A DNA stretch of 64,000 bases, from the NCBI GenBank assembly GCA_039704465.1, contig JASFAU010000001.1, positions 620,001 through 684,000 on the forward strand, given 5' to 3'. The stretch's first letter is position 1, and each line of letters opens with the position of its first letter. Positions 1 to 10,667 of this stretch are shown here, one piece after another. The translations under genes and the position numbers were made by a program. This DNA is from Plasmodiophora brassicae. Lineage: Eukaryota > Endomyxa > Phytomyxea > Plasmodiophorida > Plasmodiophoridae. The notes under the pieces are model-generated. The model was given only the letters and a program-made list of their open reading frames with translations. It did not search any database and had not been told where the DNA came from.

Positions 1-378
1 CTTCAGTCCGACTTCGCGTGCCCGTTCGAATACGTTGGCCAGCAGTTCCAGAAGCTCGGCCTCCGTCTTCGCGAATCCCAGCAGATCATCAATCCAGACC
101 ATCATTCGATCCATCAGGTCGTCGAAGATGTTCACCATCCTTGCTTGGAATTGCGGGGCCGTGTTCAGTCCGCCCTGGATGCTTCGTGTAGGTGTCCAAA
201 CCGAATCGTCTGTCATGAATGAAAACATCTCTTGACAAGATTTGTCCAGAGGCATCAACCAGAAGCCCTTGAAGGCATCCAAGCTGAAGAAGCACGACAT
301 ACCTTCGAGCTTGCGGGCTCCCGCCTCGATGTTCGGCATGGGCCAGACAGTTGGCTCAGATCGCAGGTTCACCTGTCG
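1..378 (-). pseudogene. Reverse transcriptase palm of element A (partial)
   Basis: In the frame after the break, the minus strand encodes conserved RT blocks: the LDAFKGFW strand with the first catalytic Asp, a QGGLNTAPQF block and VWIDDLLGF, the (Y)xDD box with Trp-Ile instead of Tyr-Val. It matches the same blocks in element B. The window edge cuts it, so RNase H and integrase are not seen. Confidence 0.8.
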
Positions 379-2138
379 AAGTCGACGCATAGTCGGTAGC
401 CGTCTCCGTGTGGCTTCTTGACGATCAGGACAGGACTGGCCCACTTCGAGTTCATATTCGCAAAGATCAGGCCGTTGTCCTTCAGCATCCGTATCATGTC
501 CGTCAAGAACTCCTTTTGCTTCGGATTGTACATGCGCGGCTTGCACCGATATGGTGTGGCACCGTCCTTCAGGTCCGTCCTCAGTGGTTCCACGTCCACA
601 GGTGGGTCAGACCCCAGCGTCGTACGGAATTCGTTCATGTGCTTGTTCAAGATCTTCCGCAGTCGCCTCAAGCCTTGCCTCGAAATGCCATTCTTCTTAG
701 CCTGCTTGATCATATCGTTGACAGCCTTGCTGATTCCAGACGGATCAACCTTTCCGAGATCGATCTCACTGCGCGTTGGCTCGCCTTCGCTGTTCGCGTA
801 GGGGTTGCATCCGTGGTTGGCGCTCAGTTCGATCATCTTGGCCGTCACCCTCTCCACCGTCTCGAGCGAGTCAGCATCGAACTGCATGACCCCATCGTTC
901 GTTGACATCAGCGACTCCAACTGCTGTTTGGGATCAATTCCCATAGCCGTGAGAATCGGGTTTCCGAGCAGCGTCTTCGCAATCATCGTCGAGATGTAGA
1001 ATCGCATGTTGTACAGCGTCAATGTCCCGTGTTCGCCGTGCAGTTTCATGATCGGAACGGCAAGGACCTTCGAGCAGACCTCAGTGGTCTTGTCATCACC
1101 CAGGACAATCTCGATCGGATCAATCTCCTGTATCGCAGCTGCATCGTCAAGCCGTTCTGCAATGTTCGCCGGTATGACGTTGCCTCCACGACATTCGGAA
1201 TCCAGAGCGCACTCGAATGTGGTCTCCCCGATGGTTGCCCTCAGAGTGTCATCGCTTGCATCACCATCGTACGTTCGAACACGTGCCGCGTTTATTCCGC
1301 GGTTGCCACGACCACGGCGCTCCTCCTCCGTCGGCGGTTGCGGGCAGTCGCTCACGTAGTGATCGCCCTTGCATCGGAAACAACCACCTTTGGGGGATTT
1401 CTTCGTGTCACGGTTGCCGTCATGCTCATCTTCTCGATTACGTCCTCCGTTTCGCTGGCTTCCGCCTCCCGCAGGTACGACTTCCTGTTGTCCTCCCGGC
1501 GTGTCCCGACCGTGTCCTTCAGTCTTGTGTCGACCATGACCTTCTCCGCGTCGTCCGTTCGGGCCTTCGCGCTCATGACCGCGTCCGTTGCGCTGGAATC
1601 CGCCACCGAATCGTTGACGCTTGGGAGTGGGTTCCGGGGACCGTCGACCGCCTCGCTTGTTGACCTTAACACCGCGAGGGTAGTTGCCGCCATTGCCCTT
1701 CGCGATTGCCCTCAGTTGGGCGACCGTCTCCTTGTCAGATGTGCTCGGGTTGCCCAGCACGTCGACGACCGAATTCGCGTATCGGATGGCTTCCTGGAAC
1801 AGACCCTCGATGTCGCCAGTGCGCGCTTCTGGATCCCGTTCTACCCAGTCGACCATGTGTTTCTGCAGCGGAATCGGCTTGATGGCATCCACCACTAGCT
1901 TGCCGAAGACGCGCCTCCCCGCCTGGTCGTCGTTCATCCACTCCAGGCCGTTTTGGGACACCAGACGCCGCAACTCGAATCGTATCGACTTGATCCTGTC
2001 GATCAGGAATGGCAGTTTCGTGTTCATGGCCAGTTCGTTCGCCAGCAACTTCTCCGCCGCCTTCAGATTGTGCGCCATTCGGCTCCCCAGCTGTGCAATC
2101 TCCTCGGCCATCCACGCCTCGAGGTGAGCGTCCGTCAT
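369..2138 (-). pseudogene. Gag-protease-RT polyprotein fragment, element A
   Basis: The frame of 589 codons has a Gag region (residues 1-250, basic Gly/Arg-rich towards the end), one CCHC zinc knuckle (CFRCKGDHYVSDC), a retroviral-type protease region and the start of reverse transcriptase (SKWASPVLIVKKP, then LCVDF). The protease active site should read D-S/T-G, but here it is ALDSECRGG, so the catalytic glycine position is disturbed. The frame closes on a stop just after the VDF box, where one base appears to be missing; the RT then continues in another frame to base 1. All of this is read directly, and inactivity is inferred. Confidence 0.85.
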
Positions 2139-2368
2139 CTCCTGTCATCCTGGAGTCCCAGCTCGTCCATCGCAATTGCCTGTCGTTCATGAAACTTGAA
2201 GCAGTTCCGGATTGAGACTGGGCCGCGTCGTTCTCGCTCCGGCAGGTACGCCTCCGCCTCCGACGTGATGCGACAGTAGTCCGTGTACTGCTCCTCCAAC
2301 TTCTTCAGTGAGCTCGGGTCCAGCCCCTCCGTCATTGGCTGCTGCCCGGGCTTCAATCGTCGTGCCAT
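2135..2368 (-). pseudogene. Gag N-terminus of element A, out of frame with the rest
   Basis: This 77-codon frame corresponds in position and pattern to the N-terminal part of the Gag of element B: a short linker, then a segment containing EQYTDYCRI. It ends in a stop at 2135, while the following Gag frame starts a few bases upstream (ATG at 2138), in a different frame. This is either an inactivating indel or an overlap frameshift. Given the second break in RT, decay is the simpler reading. Confidence 0.55.
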
Positions 2369-2384
2369 AGTGCTTTGGATCTCG

Positions 2385-2570
2385 TCGATCGGCTAAAACC
2401 GGTTTTGTAGATCGTGTATAGAGAACCTCAGCGTCCTCGTTCCCAGATCCGTGATCCTTCTTCCTCATGCCGTCCGGCCTTCCCGCATGCCGTACGGACT
2501 CTCCTGGTCTTAGGGCTGCCTCTCCTAGATGCTGTTCTTGGTATCTCTGGCTGTGACAGGGCATGCTGCA
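2385..2570 (-). repeat. Diverged LTR-like segment of element A
   Basis: Short blocks here (around 2490-2530, including a tcttagggc core) line up in order with the 176-bp LTR of element B at 43924-44099. Identity is low and the boundaries are approximate. The position upstream of gag fits a 5' LTR. Confidence 0.45.
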
Positions 2571-3528
2571 CTGCTCCACCGTCTACATTGTCGCTCTTCA
2601 CGCTCCTCGTCGCGCAGCCTTTGTCGCTCTTCGAACTCCAGCAGGCGCCTTGCGTGGTCCATGTCGAACGCCAGCCGCTGCTGCATGAGCTGCAACTTGG
2701 CCGACTGTGCTTGGTTGCTTTGACTAACGCCCGCCGCGATTGCGTCAGAGAAGGCATCCAGCTTCTGGCGCTTGCTGATCTTGCGCCGGAAATCACCTGT
2801 CCTTTTCATCCTATTCGGCTGGAGGGGAGAGGGCGAGGCAATCTCCATTGCGGTATCACTCTGTCAGCATATGTTAGCAAATGTGAGTGAAATTTGAAAT
2901 TCAGAGCGAGACGCACACTGGCATTCGTGAGATTCTCGCCGGAAACCTCTCCGTTCAGCACTGTGCCGCCAATATTTTCGTCGTCGTCGAGACTCTCGTA
3001 GCCCATTTCTCGCATTGCGAGTTCGCGCATGATGGCCCCCGACGCTTCGACAGCTTCCTTCTTGCCGGTCAACTCAGCCTTCGCAGCCGCGGTCATCGTC
3101 AGATAATCGTCCATTCTGGTGACGATATCGGTCAAGAGTTCCTGTTTCTCGGCGAACTCTTCCTCGACGCCGGACTTCTTGAGGGCCTCCTGGTCGTCCT
3201 TCCTGAACTGATCGACGATCAGTTCGAAACGCTTTTTCAACGAAGGCCCGTCTTTCTTCAGGCCAAAGCCGATGATGTTGGCCAGCCGAGCGCCAATGAG
3301 GTCCCACACGGCCATCACCTTCCCGTACTTCGCCTCCCAAGGCTTGATGTCGTTCGTTGCGCGCAGCAGGAGCACATCGTGCCATGCCGCAAACCGCTTG
3401 TGCGTCGGGGCGCCGCCCTGTGCCAGCTGCTGGCAGTCCTTGTAGCTATAAGCGCCCGGAACGTTGAACAAGTCATTGGGGACAGTGGTCGACGCCTCGA
3501 CAATGCTGGGATCTGGTGGCGCAGACAT
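2525..3528 (-). CDS. Myb/SANT-like DNA-binding protein, two exons
   Basis: Exon 1 is 3528-2917 and exon 2 is 2860-2525, joined across a 56-bp GT-AG intron (2916-2861) with a TGCTAAC-like branch site. The product is about 315 aa. Residues 25-110 hold a Myb/SANT-like domain (HKRFAAWHDVLLLRATNDI, then W-E-A-K-Y-G-K-V with spaced aromatic residues and basic KKRFE). A charged helical middle and a coiled-coil C-terminus rich in Glu/Arg (RRLLEFEERQRLRDEERE) follow. Such proteins are multi-copy in several protist genomes, and some are transposon-derived. The C-terminus after about residue 300 may be replaced by LTR sequence of the adjoining retroelement. DNA binding is inferred from the domain only. 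Confidence 0.6.
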
Positions 3529-5227
3529 CGCGGAAAAAATCGCCTATGGCGGTGGATCCAAGAGGGCGTTGCCACTTGCCAGGTGCCGGTACGTGATGAT
3601 GCTGTGTTGAGTGCAAAAAGCAGAAGGCTTGCGCCACAGGCTCGGCGGTGCCCACCTCTGACGCTGTCGACGGACGGAAATGTAGTTCCGTTAGCGCGGC
3701 CTTTTTCACCTCTGGCTCAGCTTTTCGGTTTGGAGACTTTTGGGCTTCGACTCTGAGACGGTGGCTGTGCCGGGCAGCGGAACGGGAAACTGAACGGAAA
3801 AGTGGCTCCGAAAGTTCTCTATTGAGACACTATCGTATTTGGTATTTCAACGAATGGTTTATTGTAACTGTTCCTTGATGGGCGCCGATCCGCGACCCGC
3901 CATTGACCGCGACGTCAACGCTCCGTCAGGATCGATCGGCAAGTGGAACAAGTTTTGTACGTTGCATGTCCGCCACCCTCGTACATCATCGTGTTCTATA
4001 ACCTGCATCCCTGATCAGATGATGCAACTGGATGCCAACAACAACGGCCATACCTTTCAACGCGCCTGGCCGCAACGCCGCCTAAATTCATACATAACAC
4101 AGTGAGGAAACACATGATGTTAACGTTGCCGTTGCGTACCATTGTGGCCAGCTGGATGCGAAGGCACCCCTTGATGCTGGGCCTGCAGCCAAACGCATTA
4201 TAAATAATGGCGACGTCAGAACCATCGAATACGTACCGCGTCCCGAAGCGACCTATGGCGAAGACGGGCACCTAGTTCGTCGTCCGGACAAACTCGTTTG
4301 GGATCTCCGCCAGCAAACGCGATCACATGACCGTCTTGTCCTGCGCATCATAAAGACCGTTAGCGACTAAACCCCAGAGACAGAAATGCTCGACGTACGT
4401 GAAAGATTTTGAATACGGCATTGCACTGCGAACGCTCATCAGCTGCAGCCGACGAGTTCCGGTGACGAGCCTGATCATCTTCCGGTGAAGTGTCAATCTA
4501 TAATGTATGTTGACTTGGACAAATTATCAGATAATTATAAAGTGGAACACCAAATAATTCACATACGCTGGCGAGTGTCAGCCATCATCGGCGGGCAAGC
4601 CCAATTGCACGGCCACTCCGACAGGATCCTCTGGAGCAGGACGGCGTTCTTAACGGGACAGTTCCGCTCCAGCTGCTCAGACGTGTAGACACTGATACAC
4701 GACGGTAGTGAGCGTCCTTGATTTCGGATACACACACGCATACAGGAGCAATACCTGGAGTAGACACGAGAAACCAGGTACATTGCAGGTCTTATCGTGC
4801 AAACCGTTCGTACACGGTCATGCCTGCAACAATACGGATACGTCTGCCGACGAATCCATTTGAAGAATGAGGACGCGGGTGCCAATTCGTCGTCGATGTC
4901 GAAGCCCGGATCGGAATCCGGATCGCGCGCCTTCCCGTTAGTGTGTGGTGGAGGTGCAGCGTCGGGCCCGCATTCGGCAATGTGTGGTGGAGAGGCACCG
5001 TCGGGACGGAAAATAAAGGTGCGTTGGTGAGAATTACCGAGCCGGCACCTCGAAAGACGTGTCAGCTCAGGTGGCACCGTGCAGTCGCCGGCTGCTCGCA
5101 AAAAAGCCCATCATCCTGGCATCCCAATTTTTGGCACGATGGACCAGATGGCACCATTTCGGCACTCCAGGTGTCGCACCGGCTCCTCATCGGCACTTGC
5201 CTATTGTTGGCCCCTGGAATCGGCACT
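3529..5227. other. No convincing gene
   Basis: The only ORFs are short and overlapping, with no recognisable domain. The 5100-5290 part has irregular repeats of a cggcact motif in the spacer leading into the gag fragment. I see no RNA gene here. Confidence 0.5.
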
Positions 5228-5749
5228 TCAATCGGCACTCGGGGAACGTCCGGGCACCAATTCGGCACTTCTATTTTTCCAGTGGAGCGCGCGAGCGCTC
5301 GCTGACAGTGGCTGGGTCGACGAGAGATCGACACGGGCAATGCTAGCGAATAGCGCCAGCCACTCGCTCGCCGGCAGGTCGTCGGAATTGCCGGAAAATT
5401 CGCTCAACGACACCTTAGTCGTCGTGACAACAGGATCGTTGCGATGTGACGACGGCTCAGCAGATGTTGCCGAGGGATCGGTCATGGGCGTAGGCGGCGT
5501 AGAGTGTGGACTGGCGAGCGCGGTGGTAAAGATCTTCAGCTGCTCCTCAGCGCGAGCCCGCATTTCCATGAAGAACGCATCCTGTTGGATCTGGAAGGCC
5601 CGTAAGGCACCCGCGAGGGCGCGATCGGCGGCGTCCACATCGGCCAGGGTCGTTGGGTCGATGGGAGAGGGAGGCGTCGTTGGGTGCTTGGCTTCGTCAG
5701 CCGTCGAGCCCGTCGAGCCGGAGCGCGTGACCGTCATCGATACGTACAC
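5228..5749 (-). pseudogene. Gag N-terminal fragment of another Ty3/gypsy element
   Basis: The 173-codon frame has a Pro/Thr-rich start, an amphipathic helix (RALAGALRAFQIQQDAFF) and then the typical Gag entry KVSLSEFSGNSDDLPASEWL. The frame stops soon after, at an Ala/Ser-rich point, so the capsid is truncated. It lies head-to-head with the plus-strand integrase fragment downstream. An LTR remnant in the same (minus) orientation sits upstream of it at about 5919-5985, so it is probably the 5' end of an element whose remainder is lost. Confidence 0.6.
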
Positions 5750-5783
5750 GATCGAAGAACGAATGGGGTGGACAGGCCGAAAG

Positions 5784-5905
5784 AGAGACGATGCGACGAC
5801 AGACGGTGACGACAGACGGCGACAGACGAGGAGAGACGATGCGACGACAGACGGTGACGGCAGACGGCGACAGACGAGGCGACGAAAGACGGTGACGAAC
5901 GGTTA
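5784..5905. repeat. 48-bp tandem repeat, about 2.5 copies
   Basis: A unit beginning gagacgatgcgacgacagac starts at 5784 and again at 5832, followed by a partial third copy. It lies in the leader between the LTR remnant and the gag start. Confidence 0.8.
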
Positions 5906-5918
5906 AAGTCGGTTAAGA

Positions 5919-5985
5919 TGTCAGGAGACGACACGACGGACGACTATTGTCTCCACAGTCGGTTGCCGTGGACGTTTATTCAAAC
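5919..5985 (-). repeat. LTR end remnant (minus orientation)
   Basis: Read on the minus strand it ends in TGACA and carries AATAAA. Ordered blocks match the LTR-like segment at 9829-9925 (TGTCAGG start, AATAAA, TGACA end). It abuts the integrase fragment at about 5985. Confidence 0.45.
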
Positions 5986-6051
5986 TGCGCGGCTGCGCGA
6001 CCCCCGTCGCGGCCGTGCCATAACATTCATCGTCAAACTTCCACGATCCAT

Positions 6052-6059
6052 AGGGTTCG
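6052..6059. repeat. Left 8-bp target-site duplication of the hAT element
   Basis: agggttcg here is repeated at 8748-8755, directly outside the inverted termini. Removing one copy plus the element restores the integrase reading frame. Confidence 0.9.
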
Positions 6060-8747
6060 TAGGGGTCGGCGCGGTTTGGTTTCGAACCAGAAACCGTGAA
6101 CCAGACCGAAACTGCGCGGTTTTGGTTCCAGGGGGACCCAGTTGGTTTGGTTTGGTTTAGTTTGGTTCGAGGTCAGCACAAAACCGGTTTGGCTCCGGTG
6201 GAACCGGTTTGAACCGTGGTTTTCACTGGGTGACTCTATATATGACAGATGCGCTAGTAATCAGGAACCCGTGCGGCGTGCGCAGTCACCGAACAGTGTC
6301 CACGCTCCCGCAGCGCCCCGACCACGGTCTTTGTATCGCGTTCGAAGCCGTTGGGAGCGTATATAGGAGGTTCTGTTCTCGTGTCTGTCATGCCTGGTCA
6401 TCGCCTAGATGGAGCGAACGTCAGCGACCACGATCTGTCGCCATCGTCTGAGACTGGTGTCGAGTTTATTCCCCCAAGCATTCGCTCTGGGACCGCCCTG
6501 ACCGATTCTTCCGCTGCTCGTGGCAGCTCCGAAGCAATCCAAAGCGTCACCGTTGTCGCTTCTGTTGTCGAATCAGGCACCGTCGTTCAATCGCGGAAGC
6601 GTCGTCGCTCGCTCCCACAGGAGAAATGGCATCAAAGCCATTGGTGCGAATCGAATGATGGGACGAGGCGCAAATGTAAGCATTGTGCCCTGACTTGGTC
6701 CATGTCGACGTCGACTGGCACGATTTTGAAACATCTGCAGCAGAAGCAGTATCCTCGAGGATGGTGTAAAGACCAGTACATCTCGTCAGACTCTCATCAC
6801 GTCGACAACGTTGCCGTCGCATCGCGTGGCGACAAACGATGCGGCTGTCGTGAAGTATATCATCCGTCGTGGAGACGTCCATACTCTATCGGAAGACGAA
6901 TCGTTCCGCGAGTACTCTCGCACACTCTGTCCTGGATTCGAACCGAAGTCAGCCCGCACTGTCAAGCGGGGGATTCTTAAACTGTATTTCATTCTTCGTG
7001 CCATGTTGATCGAATATTTTGCGACCCTGTCTTCGAAGATCAGCGCAACATTCGATGGATGGTCGAATCCCAGGTTGCAGGGCTTGTATCCTTTCGCATG
7101 CCACTGGATAGACACCGTGGTCTTCTTCTGACTTGCCTTCTTGATTTTGCTTACATCGATCCTGGGAAAGGGGCGGGTAAACGGATTGGCACTGCGATTT
7201 GTGAACGACTGTCAGAGTTCCAAATCGATGGCAAGATTCTTTTGTTGGTGAACAATAACGGCTCAGATGCCGTCGCTGCTGCTGAGTATGTATCGTCGAC
7301 GATGGCATCATCTGGCCGTCGTATCGTTGAACCAAGAAATCTCCTGCGGTGCGCGATGCATACACTGCAGCTTGGCGTCAAGTCTGCCGTCGATGTCATC
7401 GCCCTCTCTTTGGCGCGCCTTCGTGGGCTTCTGTCGACCATACGCGTCAGCAAGGTCAGACGTGCTGTATTCCGATCCGTCTGCAAGGGCTTACTCGACA
7501 AGGAATATGAGCCGCCTTGCACGGATTGTTGCACGCGCTTCAACTCGACACATACCATGATCAAGCAGTGCCTTGCATTGTAGCCTGCTCTTGACGTGAT
7601 TGCCAAGCACGCACAGTGTAAAGTGGACCTTGCCGATCATCGTCTGACCGATGAAGATTGTCTGCACTTGCACCACGTTTCTTTGTTTCTAGAATTGCCA
7701 GCGAGGATTACCACTTTTCTTGGCGGAGAATCGTACCCAACGCTGTCTGAGGCTGTCCGGGCGAACGACAAGATGCTCGCGCATTGCAGGGAATTCATCG
7801 GAACGTGTGAAGGCGGCAACGTGATGCGCGATGCGATACCGAGGATCCTGGACTATCACCGGAAGTATGGCCCGCACTTGAATTCGGACGCTGCTCTGAT
7901 CGCCATGTTCCTCGATCCCCGTAATGAGAAGACCGAAGGGCCATTGCTCACCAAGACCAAAACTCTGATTGTCAAACTGGACCTGCTTACCTACAGCGTT
8001 CTGTCTGACGTTGAAGAAGAACCGGTTGCTGTACCTGAAACAGATGACGATTTATGGAATGATGCCGGCTATAGTGCTGAAGCGTACGTCGAAACCTATT
8101 GATTTCGGTACTTATTCTTGTCACTGACATTCTATCTGTAGGACCTCCTTGGAAGGCATTGACAAGGAGTTCTCGCTGTTTGTAGCGGCTGTAAACGAGA
8201 ATATGCAGCCTTGTCAAGCGGACATCATCAACTGGTGGCATAACAACCGCAAGAAGTATAGGCGACTATATGCCATGGCAATGGACTACCTTGCCATTCC
8301 GGCGACCTCCATTCCATCCGAGCGCGCCAACAGCGAAGGCGGACGCGCCTACGATGGACGCGAGTCATTGGCGAGTACAATGTTTAAAGCAGAGATGTGT
8401 TGTCGGTCGTGGCTGGACCTCTTCCGACAGCTCAAGACTGAGGTTCCAAACGACCTCAACGCAGCGTTTCGCGAAAGGATGGACAAGCTGGACGCCAGGC
8501 AGCAACATGACCTCGCCGATACGGACGATGTCATCGACCTTCTTCTCAAGGAGTTAGATTAGGGACCATTGCGAACCCATCCTGTCGTGACTGCAGTAAA
8601 CCATGGTTCGTTGGTTTCGGTTTCGGTTTCGGAGCCCCGGTTCGGTTTGGTTCCGGTTTGTAGCTCTTAGATATAGTTCGGTTTGGTTTAGTTCGGTTCG
8701 GCCATCCAAAAAACCGGTTCAAACCAAACCAAACCGCGCCGACCCCT
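6060..8747 (+). mobile_element. hAT-superfamily DNA transposon (decayed)
   Basis: The left end (6060, taggggtcggcgcggtttgg) and the right end (8747, reverse complement aggggtcggcgcggtttggt) form terminal inverted repeats flanked by an 8-bp duplication, the hAT hallmark. Subterminal regions (6080-6225 and 8605-8735) are packed with GGTTT/GGTTC-type motifs on both strands, as expected for transposase-binding repeats. The interior encodes a BED-finger hAT transposase broken by frameshifts and a stop. Confidence 0.93.
6390..8562 (+). pseudogene. hAT transposase, disrupted
   Basis: An N-terminal BED zinc finger (WHQSHWCESNDGTRRKCKHC, followed by the His pair region) runs into the RNase H-like core (ISATFDGWSNPRLQGLYPF, the first catalytic Asp) in a different frame (shift at 6780-6830). 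A second shift lies at about 7115. The next segment has the CxxH signature (RCAMHTLQL), but the expected Asp of the D-N-x-x-N stretch reads Asn (LVNNNGSDAV). An in-frame TAG stands at 7581. The C-terminal dimerisation domain (IPATSIPSERANSEGG) follows a clean 58-bp GT-AG intron (8084-8141). TATA-like motifs lie at 6236-6243 and 6359-6365. Catalysis is probably lost. Confidence 0.85.
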
Positions 8748-8755
8748 AGGGTTCG
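8748..8755. repeat. Right 8-bp target-site duplication of the hAT element
   Basis: agggttcg, identical to 6052-6059. Confidence 0.9.
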
Positions 8756-9828
8756 ATTCAATATTGGTAGTCGTCGATCGTTTTTCCAAGATGGCACACT
8801 TCATTCCATGTAACGAGTCGACGACGGCGGCCCAACTGGCGGACCTGTTCCTCTGCAACATCTTCCGTTTGCACGGCCTGCCGACCGACATCGTCTCTGA
8901 CAGGGGACCCCAGTTCATATCGAAGTTCTGGAAGCAACTGCTGACCCGGCTCGGCGTCCAGCGGAACTTGTCTTGTGCGCGTCACCCAGAATCGGATGGC
9001 CAAACGGAGCGAGTCGACCAGATCCTCGAGCAGTACCTGCGAACCTACGTCAATTTCCAGCAGGATGATTGGGCCTCTTGGTTGCCCATCGCCGAGTTCG
9101 CGTACAATGACGCCTGTCATTCATCGACAGGGATGTCCCCGTTCTTCGCCAACTACGGGTATCACCCGGCGTTCCACGATCTACGACCGCGAACCTCCGC
9201 ATCTTCGAATCCGTCAGCGGACGAGCGCGCGGATTTCCTGCACACGCTACGCACAGTGCTAAAGCAGAACCTGTCCAACGCGGCCCACGCGATGAAGCGG
9301 TTCGCCGATGCTCGTCGCAGCCCGCACACGCCATACAAGCCCGGCGATCTCGTCATGCTTCGAAAGGGGGCTTTACGAACGGGCCGACCTTGCGACAAAC
9401 TCGACGTCCGCATGTTAGGTCCATATCCCGTAGCGAAAGTCGTCAACGCCGTTGCCTACGAGCTCGAGCTGCCGACGAGCTGTCGGATCCACAATGTGTT
9501 CCATGCGTCCCTTCTGGAACCGTACGTTGCCAGTGTCATACCCGGACGCCACCAGCCGCCACCGGACCCTATCGTGGTCGACGGGGAGGCGGAACCCCTC
9601 TACCTAGTCAAAAACATCCTGGACTCGAGGTACCAGCGGGGGCGTCTCCAGTATTTCATCGACTGGCAGGGCTACCCGCCGTCCGAGCGGACATGGGAAC
9701 CGGCCGGAACGCTTCGTGGCACGGGAGGAATGGATCAAGCAATAGCCGAGTTCCACACTCTCCATCCGGCGAAACCTGGGCCCGCACAACGGCGCCGGAA
9801 AACTTCCCGTTGACAGGACAGTCGTAGT

Positions 9829-9925
9829 GTCAGGCGTCGACATAGCAAGTCGGCGCCGGAATAAAGTCCGTGCGAGCGGGGACCGACGGCAGTCGGTCAA
9901 CGCGTCGTCGTATAGTCGTGACATC
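9829..9925 (+). repeat. LTR-like segment after the integrase
   Basis: It starts TGTCAGG just downstream of the integrase stop, contains gaataaag and ends GTGACA, so it has TG...CA ends and a poly(A)-like signal. It is related to the remnant at 5919-5985. The length of about 97 bp is short for an LTR and the 3' boundary is uncertain. Confidence 0.4.
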
Positions 9926-10667
9926 GAAGGCTTGCGCTTGGCGCCCACCTTCTCCTCGCGGCCAAAGGCGATGCAGAAACGGCATTGTAGACCATGGACC
10001 TGGTTGCTATTCGGCGCCCGAGAGGATACCCTGAAGCCTAACCGCCCGTCATTCGCCTCGACGTAGTCGCTGGTACGAACACCTCGCAAAAAACTTTGAT
10101 TTAGGCGCGCCGTCGGAGTTTTGTTTAGGTAATTTAGGCGACGCGGCCTCCGATCGCCTAAATGAAGCAGGCCCATTGGGCCATGGTCGCCCAACACGCG
10201 TCCGGCATTGGCGCTCGCTTCAAAATGTCATTTTTCGAAATTGAGCTCAGAGCTCAATCTCGAAAAACGGCGTTTTCCAAAATCGGAAGATGGTTTACCA
10301 GACGCTGCGAAAATGTCATTTTTCAAGAAGTGTCATTTTTACGGAGAAAAATGTCTTTTTTGGGCAAAAAATGACGATTTTTCCGGTTGCCAGACGGGCC
10401 CTAAACTATCCCGCCTCCTCTGGTGGAGGTGCTTTGTACAGCCCATTATAACCTGATGGAAGCATTAACTGGTCCAATACTCAGGCCCTGGGTTGTGTGT
10501 GACCATTCCTGCGTATACGTACGTTGACAATTGACTTTACGTGGAACGCAATTTGGATTACCTACCCAATGCATTACTTGACGGATCCTCATAAGATTCG
10601 TCATCTGTACTTTGCGATCACTATGATCTGGCAAGTATCTTAGTTAACGCTGTTAGCTGTTGTCGAT
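9926..10667. other. Intergenic; AT-rich hairpin at 10231-10266
   Basis: I see no gene here. A hairpin at 10231-10266 pairs tttttcgaaattgagct with agctcaatctcgaaaaa with one mismatch. Around it a short aatgtcattttt word recurs (10224, 10313, 10330 and inverted near 10367). This could be a relic of a small non-autonomous element. A 9-bp inverted pair (atttaggcg/cgcctaaat) lies at about 10130-10165. Confidence 0.5.

Larger units (their letters stand above)
1..2570 (-). mobile_element. Decayed Ty3/gypsy retrotransposon A (5' part, runs off window)
   Basis: Read on the minus strand this region gives, in order, an LTR-like segment (about 2570-2385), Gag, a CCHC zinc knuckle, an aspartic protease-like segment and the first half of reverse transcriptase, which leaves the window at base 1. 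Frame is lost at about 2140 and about 380, so the copy is probably inactive. Its Gag and RT resemble element B at 38.8-44.1 kb in layout and in sequence blocks such as the RT box with WIDD. Its 5' LTR-like part runs into the 3' end of the Myb-like gene, suggesting insertion there. Confidence 0.85.
5986..9813 (+). pseudogene. Chromodomain Ty3/gypsy integrase fragment split by a hAT insertion
   Basis: The integrase core resumes across the hAT element. The last codons before 6059 (FIVKLPRSIG) continue as FDSILVVVDRFSKMAHFIP after 8755. The right part (8764-9813) has the second catalytic Asp (DIVSDRGPQF), the Glu (HPESDGQTERVD), a GPY/F module (MLGPYPVAKV) and a C-terminal chromodomain (YFIDWQGYPPSERTWEP), so it is a chromovirus. 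The stretch that should hold the first catalytic Asp (usually a T-M-D-F-I type sequence) reads AITFIV here, as if two codons were lost. RT and RNase H are missing, the fragment starting at about 5986. It is not functional. Confidence 0.88.

Noticed and set aside
3839..5101. Short ORFs between the Myb-like gene and the gag fragment
   Set aside because: Overlapping frames on both strands without domains or splice support.
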